Part shown: piece after piece, positions 34,882 to 43,387 of the stretch
How the letters are laid out: each line of letters opens with the position of its first letter
How positions within the stretch are numbered: position 1 is the first letter of the stretch
Assembly: GCA_016285145.1 (NCBI GenBank)
Contig: JAEEQE010000021.1
Span: forward strand, 1-48,498
From: Bacteroidales bacterium
Lineage (GTDB): Bacteria > Bacteroidota > Bacteroidia > Bacteroidales > WCHB1-69
Reading direction: 5' to 3'
DNA: 48,498 nt
Notes under the pieces: model-generated
Databases searched by the model: none
What the model saw: only the letters and a program-made list of their open reading frames with translations
What the model was told of the DNA's origin: nothing
Position numbers and translations under genes: made by a program

Positions 34882-36975
34882 CTACTCCGTCCACTTCCCA
34901 TAATACCGCTTCGACGCTTCAATCTGGCGGGCGTGCGAGAAGTTGCTGACGCGTTTCATGTAGCCGATGATGCGGGTGAGGTAGTCCACATTCTTGCTGT
35001 GGCAGTGGGGACACTCTTTCAGATAGCGCTTGTCAATATGGCCACAGTTGTTGCACAAAGTGTTGGGAATGTTGAAGGTGAAGTAGTTGCAGCCCTCCTT
35101 GGCGGCCACGCGCAGCAGTTGGCGGTACTGTTTCTGCGAGAGGTGCTCCTCCAGGTTCATGTGCAGGGCGGACCCGCCGGTGAGGTGCGTGATATAGTTG
35201 CGCCCATGCAGTTTGAACTTGTCGATGATATCCAGAGAATCATCCTCCACAATATAGAAATAACTGTTGTAGCAGTCGCGCGGCACCTCATAGCCATCCT
35301 CTCTGTCCCACTTGGCATGTTTCACGCCCACATTCTCGGCCGGTATCATTTCGCAGTTGAAGAGCAGACCTTTCTTGCTGTATTTCTTGTTGTATTTTTC
35401 AATGAGGCCTAAAATGCCCTCCACGAATTTCTGGTACTCCTTGTTGTCGTTGATGGGGATGCCCATGAACTCGGCGGCCTCTACCAGACCGTTGATGCCG
35501 ATGGTGAGGTACTGGCGGTTGATGGCGATGAAGCCGGCATCGAACAGCGGTAGCATCCCTTTCTCCAACAAGTACTTGAGGTTCTCGTTGTAGGCCATCT
35601 GCACTTTGTGGGTCAGGTCGATGATGTCCTCCAGATATTGCAGGTAGGGTTTGTCCAGACGGTGTGCCTCCTGGATGCAGCGGTTGAGGTTGATGGTAAG
35701 CACGCTCTTGGAACCCGTGGACACGCCGCCGGCACCAAGGGTGTAGCTGAAGCCGTTGTCTTTGATCTCGTTACGCAGACGGCAGCAGCTGCTCAACGAG
35801 TCGGCGTTGTCGCTCACGTAGGTGAAGAAGGAGTGGCCCTCGGCGTACATCTCCGCGGTGAAGTCGGCGTATTCCTTGTCTTTGATGTCGCCGTTTTCGG
35901 AGAGCAGGGCCATGGTTTCCACGGGGAAAGTGAGCACGGCGCGGGTGCGCTCCTGGTTGAACCAGCGCATGAAGCGTTTCTGAAGCCAGCTGACGGACTC
36001 CCAGTGCGGTTGGCTGCCGTCGGGGAAGCGGAACTCGCCGAAGAGGCTCTTGAAATAGTATTTGTCGTAATACGAGATATTCCAGAATACGGACTGGAAA
36101 TTGCGTGCGCCCGTAGGTTGGTTGATGGAATAGACCACCTGCTGGAAACAGTCAGTGATTATCTTGTCGATGGTGCGCTGCTTGGTGGAGAGATCCACCA
36201 CCTTGTCAGGGTTCTTGTAGTAGTCGGGGCCGTATTCCAGCTCGATGAAGTAGTTGAGGTACATCAGGAATTCGGGTGTGGCGCAGGCGCCGCTCAACAT
36301 GCTGGAGACCATGAACACCATGTTGATGAAGCCGCCGCAGAACGATTTCAGATTCGTGGGTTTGGTGGCGTTGCCGCCGATGCTTTGCGTGCCACTGAGC
36401 AGCCACGGATACATGGTGATGCTGGCGCAGTAGTTGGCAATGCTTGTCTCGTCGTTTTTGTAGATAAAGTGGTGATTAAGAAGACTCAAGTATTTATCCG
36501 ACAGCTCTTTGCCAAACATCTCCTTGATGCGGTCACAAAGCATACGGCGGTTGAGGCGGATGAAACTCGACTTGGGCAGTTCGCCGATAAGCGTGGCGAT
36601 GTTCTTTTTCTCCACGTTGGCGTTGGCGTCGTATTTGCTGCCGGTGGCGGCGTTTTTGGCGTTGCAGTAGTTGATGAGGAAGTCGAGCTTGTCCTTCACC
36701 TCGCGGTCTTCATAATGTTTTTGGCGGTACAGGATGTATGATTTGGCCACTTCATAGTAGCGTTCGGCCATAAGGGATTTCTCCACCTGGTTCTGGATCT
36801 CCTCCACGGCGATGCCGTCGTGGATGGAAAGGCGGCCCAGGATGTTGGTCATGATTTCCTGCGTGGGGAAGGAGTCCACCGACACGAACGCCTTGGTGAT
36901 GGCGCTGCGGATCTTCTCCATGGAAAACGGCTCTCGTTTGCCGTTGCGTTTGATAATGTAAGTGGTTTCAATCAT
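34882..36975 (-). CDS. nrdD: Anaerobic ribonucleoside-triphosphate reductase
   Basis: 697 residues, typical. Class III reductase making dNTPs from NTPs under anoxia. N-terminal ATP-cone (YIIKRNGKREPFSMEKIRSA), the ten-strand barrel with catalytic region, zinc ribbon CNNCGHIDKRYLKECPHC, and the glycyl-radical loop RIIGYMKRVS near the C-terminus. A cobalamin riboswitch lies in its leader (37060-37236), so it is likely repressed when B12 is plentiful, a pattern known where a B12-dependent class II reductase can take over. nrdG follows. Confidence 0.97.
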   Translation of the reverse strand: MIETTYIIKRNGKREPFSMEKIRSAITKAFVSVDSFPTQEIMTNILGRLSIHDGIAVEEIQNQVEKSLMAERYYEVAKSYILYRQKHYEDREVKDKLDFLINYCNAKNAATGSKYDANANVEKKNIATLIGELPKSSFIRLNRRMLCDRIKEMFGKELSDKYLSLLNHHFIYKNDETSIANYCASITMYPWLLSGTQSIGGNATKPTNLKSFCGGFINMVFMVSSMLSGACATPEFLMYLNYFIELEYGPDYYKNPDKVVDLSTKQRTIDKIITDCFQQVVYSINQPTGARNFQSVFWNISYYDKYYFKSLFGEFRFPDGSQPHWESVSWLQKRFMRWFNQERTRAVLTFPVETMALLSENGDIKDKEYADFTAEMYAEGHSFFTYVSDNADSLSSCCRLRNEIKDNGFSYTLGAGGVSTGSKSVLTINLNRCIQEAHRLDKPYLQYLEDIIDLTHKVQMAYNENLKYLLEKGMLPLFDAGFIAINRQYLTIGINGLVEAAEFMGIPINDNKEYQKFVEGILGLIEKYNKKYSKKGLLFNCEMIPAENVGVKHAKWDREDGYEVPRDCYNSYFYIVEDDSLDIIDKFKLHGRNYITHLTGGSALHMNLEEHLSQKQYRQLLRVAAKEGCNYFTFNIPNTLCNNCGHIDKRYLKECPHCHSKNVDYLTRIIGYMKRVSNFSHARQIEASKRYYGKWTE

Positions 36976-37059
36976 AGGTTTGGTTTGTGTTAAGTTGTTA
37001 TTTGCAACTTACCGGAATAGAATGGTCCTTGCGGACAGGTGCGCTTTTATCCCGAAAGC

Positions 37060-37236
37060 TACGTTCTGGCAGATGCAGGCAGGTCTTCTGGCTCGTCCCA
37101 CTTTCCGGCGTCTTCCCAACAACGGTTTATTGTCAGTGACGTTGGTGCCGGAAAGCTGTAAGGGGCTGACAGCTACGGGAATAGCTCCTGATTTTCACAG
37201 GATTCCCTTTTGATCCTTTCGGAACCTGAATCCGGT
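37060..37236 (-). ncRNA. Cobalamin riboswitch
   Basis: Read on the minus strand from 37236: AGGGAAtCCTGTGAAAAtC (GGGAA box then the TGTGA(A)A core), GGAGCTATTCCCGTAGCTGT (conserved CCCG), then the B12 box AGCCAGAAGACCTGCCT at about 37082-37098. Spacing and order match the adenosylcobalamin riboswitch consensus. It ends about 80 bases before the nrdD ATG, which leaves room for an expression platform (possible pairing of the CTTTCGGGATAAAAG region). The exact ends are estimates. Confidence 0.93.
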
Positions 37237-37238
37237 TG

Positions 37239-37246
37239 CAAAAGTA
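37239..37246 (-). promoter_or_regulatory. -7 box of the nrdD leader
   Basis: Minus-strand TACTTTTG, exact TAnnTTTG match, immediately upstream of the riboswitch. Confidence 0.55.
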
Positions 37247-37440
37247 CGATTTTTGACCTTTTTCTCTTCTGAAAACCCCATGAAAATTTATTCACATTGG
37301 AAGCCTTTTTCAAATAAGGGGTTGCGCAAAAAAGTGTATAAATTGTTAATAAGTCGGAAGGGCGGGAGAAATCATGAAAAAACAAAAAATGCCGGATGGT
37401 GTTTTTTTAATGGGGGGATGTTTTTGTATAATAAATTTTA

Positions 37441-37493
37441 TACTTTTGCCCGCTGGAAAGGGCAAATAATGTTAAAATCTGCCCTTTATAGAG
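37441..37493 (+). promoter_or_regulatory. -7 box and inverted repeats before the DUF4143 ATPase
   Basis: TACTTTTG (37441-37448), then AAAGGGCA (37457-37464) perfectly complementary to TGCCCTTT (37480-37487), with a further AGGGCA at 37492. The paired leader could form two alternative hairpins. Its function is not known. Confidence 0.5.
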
Positions 37494-37545
37494 GGCACTA
37501 TGTTGCATTATTGAATTATTTAATTGATTATAAATAAAATACGAT

Positions 37546-38745
37546 ATGGAGATTCTTTTCAAGAAACACGACCGTTTGTTAGAAGTCACACCGACAAAGA
37601 TCATCCGTCAATGGGCAAGATCCATCAATTGGGAGGCGAGAATGATGGCGATTCGCGGCCCGAAAGGTGTGGGTAAATCAACCATGATGCTGCAATACAT
37701 AAAGTTGCATTATCAACCATTAGACAGGCAGGTGCTATATGCATCTTGTGATGACAATTATTTTAACACACATACTCTTTTGGATCTTGCAGAGCAGTTT
37801 TATTTGATAGGCGGTAAACATCTTTTCCTTGATGAAGTTCACAAATATACCAATTGGAGTCGTGAAGTGAAAGAAATATATGATTTCTATCCCACAATGC
37901 GTGTTGTGTTGAGTGGAAGCAGCTTGCTGAGTCTTACGGAGGGCGATGCCGACTTGTCAAGACGATGCGTAAACCACGACATACAAGGTCTTAGTTTTCG
38001 GGAGTTCCTGCATTTTTATAAAGGGATAGAGATACCTGTGTTCCCTTTGGAGCAATTGCTTAAAAATCCGGCTCCGCTTATGCAAGAGATGAACAAGGAA
38101 GGCAGACCGGTTGCTCTTTTCCATGAGTACCTCAAGTATGGCTATTACCCTTATTATTTGAACAATGAGACTGATTATTATACGACCATTCAGCAAGTTG
38201 TGAATCACATCATTGATAATGAACTGCCTCGTATATGCAGGGTGGATTTGGGCAATACGCGCAAACTCAAGTCACTGCTCACCATACTTTGTTCAAATGT
38301 GCCATTCCAAGTGGATATAGCCAAATTAGCCACCTTGAGCGGGCTTAAGCGGGACACTGTAGTGGCATATTTGGGATATCTTGACAAGGCCAGACTGATA
38401 CATTTGTATTATTCCGACCTCAAAAGTGTAAAACGTATGCAAAAACCTGACAAGATTTACATGGACAACACGAATCTGTTGTACGCATGGGCAACAGCGC
38501 CAATACATATAGGCACAGCTCGTGAAACCTTTGTCGCCAATCAGTTGTCGGCGTGTCACACGGTTGAATACCGTAAAACAAATGGGGACTTTTTAGTGGA
38601 TAACAGGTATGTATTGGAAGTGGGTGGCGAGAACAAGGACTTCACACAAATTGCTGACATCCCCGATTCATACATATTATCCGACAATTTGGAAACAGCT
38701 ATTGGCAAAAAACTACCGATATGGGCAGTGGGGTTTGGATATTGA
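37546..38745 (+). CDS. AAA ATPase with DUF4143 domain
   Basis: 399 residues. N-terminal P-loop NTPase: Walker A RGPKGVGKSTM (38-48), Walker B HLFLDEVHKY (about 93-102) and sensor VVLSGSSLLSL. The C-terminal half has the DUF4143 helical and wHTH region (ALFHEYLKYGYYPYYL; LATLSGLKRDTVVAYLGYLD; MDNTNLLYAW) that usually ends such proteins. The family is widespread in anaerobes; the role is unknown, with suggestions of nuclease-like or defence function. A structured leader with inverted repeats lies just upstream. The gene points against hflX, with 17 bases between stops. Confidence 0.85.
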   Translation: MEILFKKHDRLLEVTPTKIIRQWARSINWEARMMAIRGPKGVGKSTMMLQYIKLHYQPLDRQVLYASCDDNYFNTHTLLDLAEQFYLIGGKHLFLDEVHKYTNWSREVKEIYDFYPTMRVVLSGSSLLSLTEGDADLSRRCVNHDIQGLSFREFLHFYKGIEIPVFPLEQLLKNPAPLMQEMNKEGRPVALFHEYLKYGYYPYYLNNETDYYTTIQQVVNHIIDNELPRICRVDLGNTRKLKSLLTILCSNVPFQVDIAKLATLSGLKRDTVVAYLGYLDKARLIHLYYSDLKSVKRMQKPDKIYMDNTNLLYAWATAPIHIGTARETFVANQLSACHTVEYRKTNGDFLVDNRYVLEVGGENKDFTQIADIPDSYILSDNLETAIGKKLPIWAVGFGY

Positions 38746-38762
38746 TAAGCTCTAATCTTTGT

Positions 38763-39953
38763 TTAGTACAAAAAGTTATTGTAAGGGTAGATCTGTATAT
38801 GCAGCTTCTTGATTTCCTCGTACAGCATCTCCTTCATCTCGTTCACATTCTCTTTGGTTTTGGCGGAGATGAAAAAAGTCTTGGTGGTGGCTTTGGCCAT
38901 CCAGGTGGCCTTCAGCTCTTCCAAGGTGATGTTCTCCTTGCCTTTCGGAGTGAGGTCCTCGGGGTCTTTTTCCACCCAGGTATATTGGTCTATCTTGTTG
39001 AAAAGGAGAATGGATGGCTTGCCGCCCGCCCCGATGTCGGCCAAGGTCTGGTTCACCACGGCGATCTGCTCCTCGAAATCGGGATGGCTGATGTCCACCA
39101 CGTGGATCAAGAGGTCTGTTTCACGAATCTCATCCAGTGTGGACTTGAAGGATTCCACCAGTCCGTGCGGGAGCTTGCGGATGAAGCCCACTGTGTCGGA
39201 GAGCAGGAAGGGCAGGTTACCGAAGACGACCTTGCGCACGGTGGTGTCCAAGGTGGCGAAAAGCTTGTTCTCGGCAAACACGTCGGCATTGCTCAACATA
39301 TTCATAATGGTGGATTTGCCCACGTTGGTGTAGCCCACGAGCGCCACGCGCACGAACTTGTCGCGATGGCTGCGCTGGGTGGCCTTCTGCCGGTCGATGT
39401 CACGGAGCTTGCTCTCTAACAATGAAATGCGGTTTCGGATGATACGCCGGTCGGTTTCAATCTCCTTCTCGCCGGGACCTCTCATGCCGATGCCGCCGCG
39501 CTGCTTCTCCAAGTGTGTCCACATGCCCGTGAGGCGCGGCAGCAGGTACTTGTACTGCGCCAGCTCCACCTGCACCTTGGCATGGGCCGTCTGCGCCCGC
39601 TTGGCGAAGATGTCGAGGATGAGGTGCGTGCGGTCCATGACCTTGCAGCCCAGCACGGCTTCGATGTTGCGCTGCTGGGAAGGGGTCAGTTCGTCGTCCA
39701 CCACCACCATCCCGATGTCGTTCGTGTGCACGTATTCGGCCACCTCCTTGATTTTGCCGGAGCCGAGATAGGTGCGCGGGTCCGGATAAGGCAGGTTCTG
39801 CACGAACATGCGGACGGCAGTGCCGCCGGCAGTGTCTAACAGGAAGGCCAGTTCGTCAAGATATTCGCGGGTCTTCTCTTCGGTGACGGCGGGGGTGGAG
39901 GCGGCCAGCAGGACGGCTCTCTCAAGCGGGGTTTCGGACAGGGGTTTGGACAT
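38763..39953 (-). CDS. hflX: GTPase HflX
   Basis: 396 residues. Ribosome-binding GTPase that splits stalled 70S ribosomes, notably under heat stress. N-terminal HflX domain with the glycine-rich RGGIGMRGPGEKEIETDRR; then the G domain: G1 LVGYTNVGKST, G3 DTVGFI, G4 FNKID, G5 SAKT. Divergent from the dciA-like gene, with the -7 boxes of both 14 bases apart. Confidence 0.96.
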   Translation of the reverse strand: MSKPLSETPLERAVLLAASTPAVTEEKTREYLDELAFLLDTAGGTAVRMFVQNLPYPDPRTYLGSGKIKEVAEYVHTNDIGMVVVDDELTPSQQRNIEAVLGCKVMDRTHLILDIFAKRAQTAHAKVQVELAQYKYLLPRLTGMWTHLEKQRGGIGMRGPGEKEIETDRRIIRNRISLLESKLRDIDRQKATQRSHRDKFVRVALVGYTNVGKSTIMNMLSNADVFAENKLFATLDTTVRKVVFGNLPFLLSDTVGFIRKLPHGLVESFKSTLDEIRETDLLIHVVDISHPDFEEQIAVVNQTLADIGAGGKPSILLFNKIDQYTWVEKDPEDLTPKGKENITLEELKATWMAKATTKTFFISAKTKENVNEMKEMLYEEIKKLHIQIYPYNNFLY

Positions 39954-40002
39954 AGATTATGGGGTTGGTGGGGCAAAGGATGCCTTTGTTTGTATGAAAA
40001 CG

Positions 40003-40010
40003 CAAAAGTA
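40003..40010 (-). promoter_or_regulatory. -7 box of hflX
   Basis: Minus-strand TACTTTTG, exact TAnnTTTG match, 50 bases before the hflX ATG and close to the divergent box at 40024. Confidence 0.5.
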
Positions 40011-40023
40011 CGGAAAATATCCG

Positions 40024-40031
40024 TATCTTTG
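40024..40031 (+). promoter_or_regulatory. -7 box of the dciA-like gene
   Basis: TATCTTTG, exact TAnnTTTG match, 22 bases before the ATG at 40053. Confidence 0.6.
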
Positions 40032-40052
40032 CCGCTGAAAAACAACTCCACT

Positions 40053-40343
40053 ATGCACAAGGCAGAAACACTCACCCTCAAAGATTTAATCCATGATTTT
40101 GTCAACAAAAGCGGCAAACAGAAACTGTATGCCGAACGGACCGTCATGGACCGTTGGCCGGAGTATGTGGGCGAGATGTGCGCGGCGCAGTCGCAGTGTG
40201 TGTCCATCCGCAACGGCATACTGAAGGTGAAAGTCCCGAACGCCGCCCTCCGTTTCGAGTTGAACGGACGGAAGTCCATGATTATCGAGCGCATCAATGC
40301 GGACTATACGATTCCTGTCATTCAGAATATAATGTTCTTTTAG
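40053..40343 (+). CDS. DciA-like (DUF721) protein
   Basis: 96 residues. The ATG at 40053 is preferred over an in-frame ATG at 39990, which precedes the promoter box. TLKDLIHDFVNKSGKQ and DRWPEYVGEMCAAQSQCVSI carry the DUF721 outline (W-x-x-x-VG), followed by the basic KVKVPNAALRFELNGRK. DciA loads the replicative helicase in bacteria without DnaC; a role in replication is likely. The 3' end overlaps aroE convergently by 26 bases. Confidence 0.82.
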   Translation: MHKAETLTLKDLIHDFVNKSGKQKLYAERTVMDRWPEYVGEMCAAQSQCVSIRNGILKVKVPNAALRFELNGRKSMIIERINADYTIPVIQNIMFF

Positions 40344-41079
40344 GCTGGTTCCAGATGTTCCAGGCGGCCTCGGCCTGCAGGCGCAGCATCCGCATGCCGT
40401 TCTGGGTGCGGGCCCCACGCAGGCGGCCCTCCCGCAGGAAAAGGGTCTCTTCGGGATTATATATTAAATCGTATAAAAAGTGCTCTGCCGTGATGGCTTC
40501 GTAGGGCAGTGGCGGACAGTCGGTCACGTGCGGGTGCATGCCGACGGGCGTGCAGTTTACAATCAGTGGATGCTGCTGTATGATTTCGGGGGTGAGTTGT
40601 TTGTAGGAGATCTGGTTTGCGTCCGGGTGGCGCGAAACCGAGAGGCACTCCACATCCAACCGCTGGAGGACGAATGTCACGGCCGCCGCCGCGCCGCCAG
40701 TGCCCAGTATCAGGGCGCGGGAGGGGATGGGCGCGCCGGCCATGGAAAGCCGGAACCCCTCTACATCGGTGTTGAAGCCGATTAGTCGAAGACCTTGGCC
40801 GTCGCGCAGCACGCGCACCGTGTTGACGGCCCCCACCTGTTGTGCTTCAGGGTCCAGCTCATCCAAAAAAGGGATGATGGCTTTTTTATAAGGTATGGTT
40901 ACATTAAAGCCCATCAAAAACGGATGCTGGCGAATCATTGGCTGCAGATCGTCAATGATGGCCAACTCGAAGTTGTCGTACCGGCAGTCGGGACGGTTCT
41001 CGGCTGCGAACTTCTGATGGAAATAGGTTCGGGAGAAGCTGTGCCCCAACGTCTTGCCGATCAGTCCGTACTGTCTCAT
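40318..41079 (-). CDS. aroE: Shikimate dehydrogenase
   Basis: 253 residues. Reduces 3-dehydroshikimate with NADPH in aromatic amino-acid synthesis. LIGKTLGHSFSRTYF binds shikimate, GFNVTIPYKK holds the catalytic lysine, GAVNTV the substrate amide, and ILGTGGAAAAV the NADPH phosphate loop. The start overlaps the end of dedA by four bases (ATGA), so both are one transcript. Confidence 0.96.
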   Translation of the reverse strand: MRQYGLIGKTLGHSFSRTYFHQKFAAENRPDCRYDNFELAIIDDLQPMIRQHPFLMGFNVTIPYKKAIIPFLDELDPEAQQVGAVNTVRVLRDGQGLRLIGFNTDVEGFRLSMAGAPIPSRALILGTGGAAAAVTFVLQRLDVECLSVSRHPDANQISYKQLTPEIIQQHPLIVNCTPVGMHPHVTDCPPLPYEAITAEHFLYDLIYNPEETLFLREGRLRGARTQNGMRMLRLQAEAAWNIWNQPKRTLYSE

Positions 41080-41858
41080 TCCGCGGGTGTCTCAAGGTCT
41101 TCGGGCGAGGCTTTCGGAGCGCGGGAGGCTTTTACACCCTTGTAAACCAGATAGCAGACAAAGAGGATGCAAAGTCCCCACAGCACAATCTTCAGTTCGT
41201 CGTTGTACTTTTCGATGAGGTCTTGTTGGCCGTGGGCGAAGTAGCCTAACAGGGCTAAAATCGTGTTCCAGAGGGAGGCGCCGATGGTTGTGAAGAGGAT
41301 GAATACGCCGAGGTTCATCTTGGCGAGGCCTGCGGGAATGGAGATCAGCTGCCGGATGGCCGGAATCAGCCGCCCGATAAGGGTGGAACTCTTGCCGTTG
41401 TCGATGAAATATTTTTCAGCCTTCTTTATCTTTTCGCTGTTGAGCAATAGAAGATGTCCCACCTTGCTGTCGGCGAACCAGTAGATGATGGGACGGCCCA
41501 GGATCATGGACAGGAAATAGTTGACCAACGCGCCGATGAGAGCGCCCAAGGTGGCCACCAGGATGACGAGGATCACATTCACAATCTTGGAGTCTGTTTT
41601 GTAGAGCGCGGGGTTGTCGCTGTTGCAGGCCTGGTAGGCGGCCGGCGGCACGATGACCTCCGACGGGAACGGGATGAAGGAACTCTCCACGGCCATCAGC
41701 AGAGTCACGGTGCCGTAGTTCAGGTGGCTGTTATACCAGGAGACGACACGTCCGGTCAAGGATGCGTCGCGTTTGGCCGGTATTGTGTCCGCGGGACTTT
41801 GGGCGTGCGCGGAAAAAAGGAGCGTGCAAAGCAGCAGAATGGTCGGGATTTTCTTCAT
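41076..41858 (-). CDS. DedA/VTT-family membrane protein
   Basis: 260 residues from ATG 41858, which opens a signal-like helix (MKKIPTILLLCTLLFSAHAQ); an ATG 33 bases upstream is the alternative. The DedA core follows: ESSFIPFPSEVIVPPAAY with the conserved E and P residues, then RPIIYWFADSK, GRLIPAIRQLISIPAGLAKM (the F/GR-x-x-P-x-x-R motif), and further helices. DedA proteins move or flip phospholipids such as C55-P and PE, across the inner membrane. The cleavable-looking N-terminus is an addition to the usual fold. First gene of the dedA-aroE pair. Confidence 0.88.
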   Translation of the reverse strand: MKKIPTILLLCTLLFSAHAQSPADTIPAKRDASLTGRVVSWYNSHLNYGTVTLLMAVESSFIPFPSEVIVPPAAYQACNSDNPALYKTDSKIVNVILVILVATLGALIGALVNYFLSMILGRPIIYWFADSKVGHLLLLNSEKIKKAEKYFIDNGKSSTLIGRLIPAIRQLISIPAGLAKMNLGVFILFTTIGASLWNTILALLGYFAHGQQDLIEKYNDELKIVLWGLCILFVCYLVYKGVKASRAPKASPEDLETPAE

Positions 41859-42015
41859 ACTTAGGGTGTGTTTTATTGTTTTTCTATCCAACCGATATTC
41901 ATCTTAATACATGATTTCTAAAAAAACACAAAGCGCAAATCAGGTCTGAAAAGCACCGTCAAGATGGTTTGGCGGTGTCGGGATTCAAAGTGGATATGCC
42001 TCGGCATTTCGGGGG

Positions 42016-42023
42016 CAAAGATA
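42016..42023 (-). promoter_or_regulatory. -7 box of the dedA-aroE unit
   Basis: Minus-strand TATCTTTG, exact TAnnTTTG match, about 160 bases before the dedA start. Confidence 0.45.
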
Positions 42024-42095
42024 GTGTTTTTTTCGATTTGCGGTTTACGATTGGATATTGGGTGTTGGGAATTGGGATTTGCGGTTTCGGTTTCC

Positions 42096-42193
42096 GGTTC
42101 TATGTTCTCGGTTCTTAGGTCTCCGTTCTATGTTCTTCGTTCTATGTTCTTCGTTCTATGTTCTCCATTCTATGTTCTCAGTTCTTTGTCCCC
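42096..42193. repeat. 14-bp tandem repeat, seven units
   Basis: Unit CGTTCTATGTTCTT and close variants, seven in tandem without spacers, the middle ones nearly perfect. Preceded by a patch of TTGGGAATTGGGA units (42040-42075) related to the GCCAAT family. Confidence 0.8.
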
Positions 42194-42239
42194 ACCCCTA
42201 CCGCCGTTAGGCGTTGCATATCTGTAGAAACGTGCCCCC

Positions 42240-42305
42240 GCACACACCATCGCGGCGCGGCAGGCGCGTGCCACGGAGAACGGGATGGGACCGCCGCGAA
42301 AGGAC
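42240..42305 (+). repeat. Solo end of the MITE-like element
   Basis: TCGCGGCGCGGCAGGCGCGT, CCACGGAGAACGGGATGGGA and CCGCCGCGAAAGG match the right end of copy 1 (1133-1186) almost base for base, 41 kb away. The rest of the element is absent. The 42306-42530 stretch beside it holds no convincing gene. Confidence 0.6.
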
Positions 42306-42533
42306 GATGTGTGCGTTGGAAAACGGGAATGATACATTTAGAATATTTACGGGAAAACGCTGTCGTGCTGGTTGACTGCGGTTTCATCTTCCTTAATACC
42401 GCGACATCGATTGCAGCGGTTATGAGTACGAAGTATGAAATTCGAGCGGAAAGCGTACCCGGTCGCCCTGAAACGAATCCAACACCTATACAACCTATAT
42501 CATTAAGCATATGAAAAAAGAAGGAGGACGTAT

Positions 42534-42635
42534 TTAACGTAACTCCTTCCACTCTAAACGAATCTGCTTGACAGAGTCTCCCACCTCCTTGCCGTTGATG
42601 TATATGGTTACCCTGCGAGGGCTGCTTTTTGCCAT
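42534..42635 (-). pseudogene. Peptide resembling the start of a phage tape-measure protein
   Basis: From ATG 42635 it encodes 33 residues, with VTIYINGKEVGDSVKQIRLE, resembling the N-terminus of tail tape-measure proteins of Bacteroidetes prophages as I remember them. A stop follows at once and no other phage gene is near. It is probably a relic, or a small gene of its own. Confidence 0.35.
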
Positions 42636-42774
42636 AAACTTGTTGTTTGTGGCAAAGACGGCCGAAATGATAGGGCCAGTTAGGGAGAGAGACAAAAATT
42701 TACGTCCATCATATAAAATGCAAATGTATTTATGCAATGTGTTTAAAGATCACTTCTTAATACAGATTATCAAA

Positions 42775-43365
42775 TTATGGATATGTAAAGCCGAATTCTA
42801 TTTTACACACTGCTTCTTTTTCAACAGTAAATATCATATAGTATTCAGGGTGCTTATTTTTTTGTACAAAAACAGATTCATCAGCCTTTATGACGTGAAA
42901 AAAAGTATTTCTGTACTTGTTCAAACAACATTCCCCTTTTAAATCAAACAATTGATCTAATGGCATGTTTAAACATATCCCACTTTCTGTTTTAAATATA
43001 GGACAATCTATTGCATAATAAGTATTTACATTTTTAAGAAAATCAGATGTCACATAGCCAATCTCAAATGCACTAAATGAGTTGATCACATCGCCATCAT
43101 ATTCAAATGCAATTAAATATTGAGAGGTGTCTTTATTTACGAAAGCAACATATGAGTATCCGAATGGATTGTACGACGACATTTCATCTTGCAATTGTAT
43201 TTTAGAAATGTCTTTATAAAAAAAACGAGCAGATTGAGGGTTTGACAATAACAACACTCCATTGATTGTAGAATCGGGGGAAAAAACTTCTTGAGCTACA
43301 CATTGAAAACTGAATATTACAATAATTAAAACAAAAAAAATATTTCTTTTCATATTTTTATTCAT
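42775..43365 (-). CDS. Exported protein, likely immunity protein of the transpeptidase-like RHS tip
   Basis: 196 residues. Signal peptide (NIFFVLIIVIFSFQCVAQ, cleavage after AQ; a cysteine at ~22 also allows a lipoprotein). The mature part is aromatic and beta-rich (SSYNPFGYSYVAFV, FEIGYVTSDFLKNVNTYYAI), no known family. It starts 22 bases after the RHS cassette. Periplasmic location suits protection of the cell wall. Role by position. Confidence 0.58.
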   Translation of the reverse strand: MNKNMKRNIFFVLIIVIFSFQCVAQEVFSPDSTINGVLLLSNPQSARFFYKDISKIQLQDEMSSYNPFGYSYVAFVNKDTSQYLIAFEYDGDVINSFSAFEIGYVTSDFLKNVNTYYAIDCPIFKTESGICLNMPLDQLFDLKGECCLNKYRNTFFHVIKADESVFVQKNKHPEYYMIFTVEKEAVCKIEFGFTYP

Positions 43366-43387
43366 TGTGATTAGAAATTAGAAATAT

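Noticed and set aside
39990-40052. Upstream start of the dciA-like gene.
   Set aside because: It precedes the TATCTTTG box and adds residues not found in the family.
42096-42193. Tandem repeat considered as a CRISPR array.
   Set aside because: The 14-bp units are contiguous with no spacers, and no cas gene is present.
42329-42514. 61-codon plus-strand frame after the solo repeat end, and an overlapping minus-strand frame at 42178-42552.
   Set aside because: Both are plausible in composition in part, but neither has a promoter box or recognisable motif, and both run into repeat DNA.
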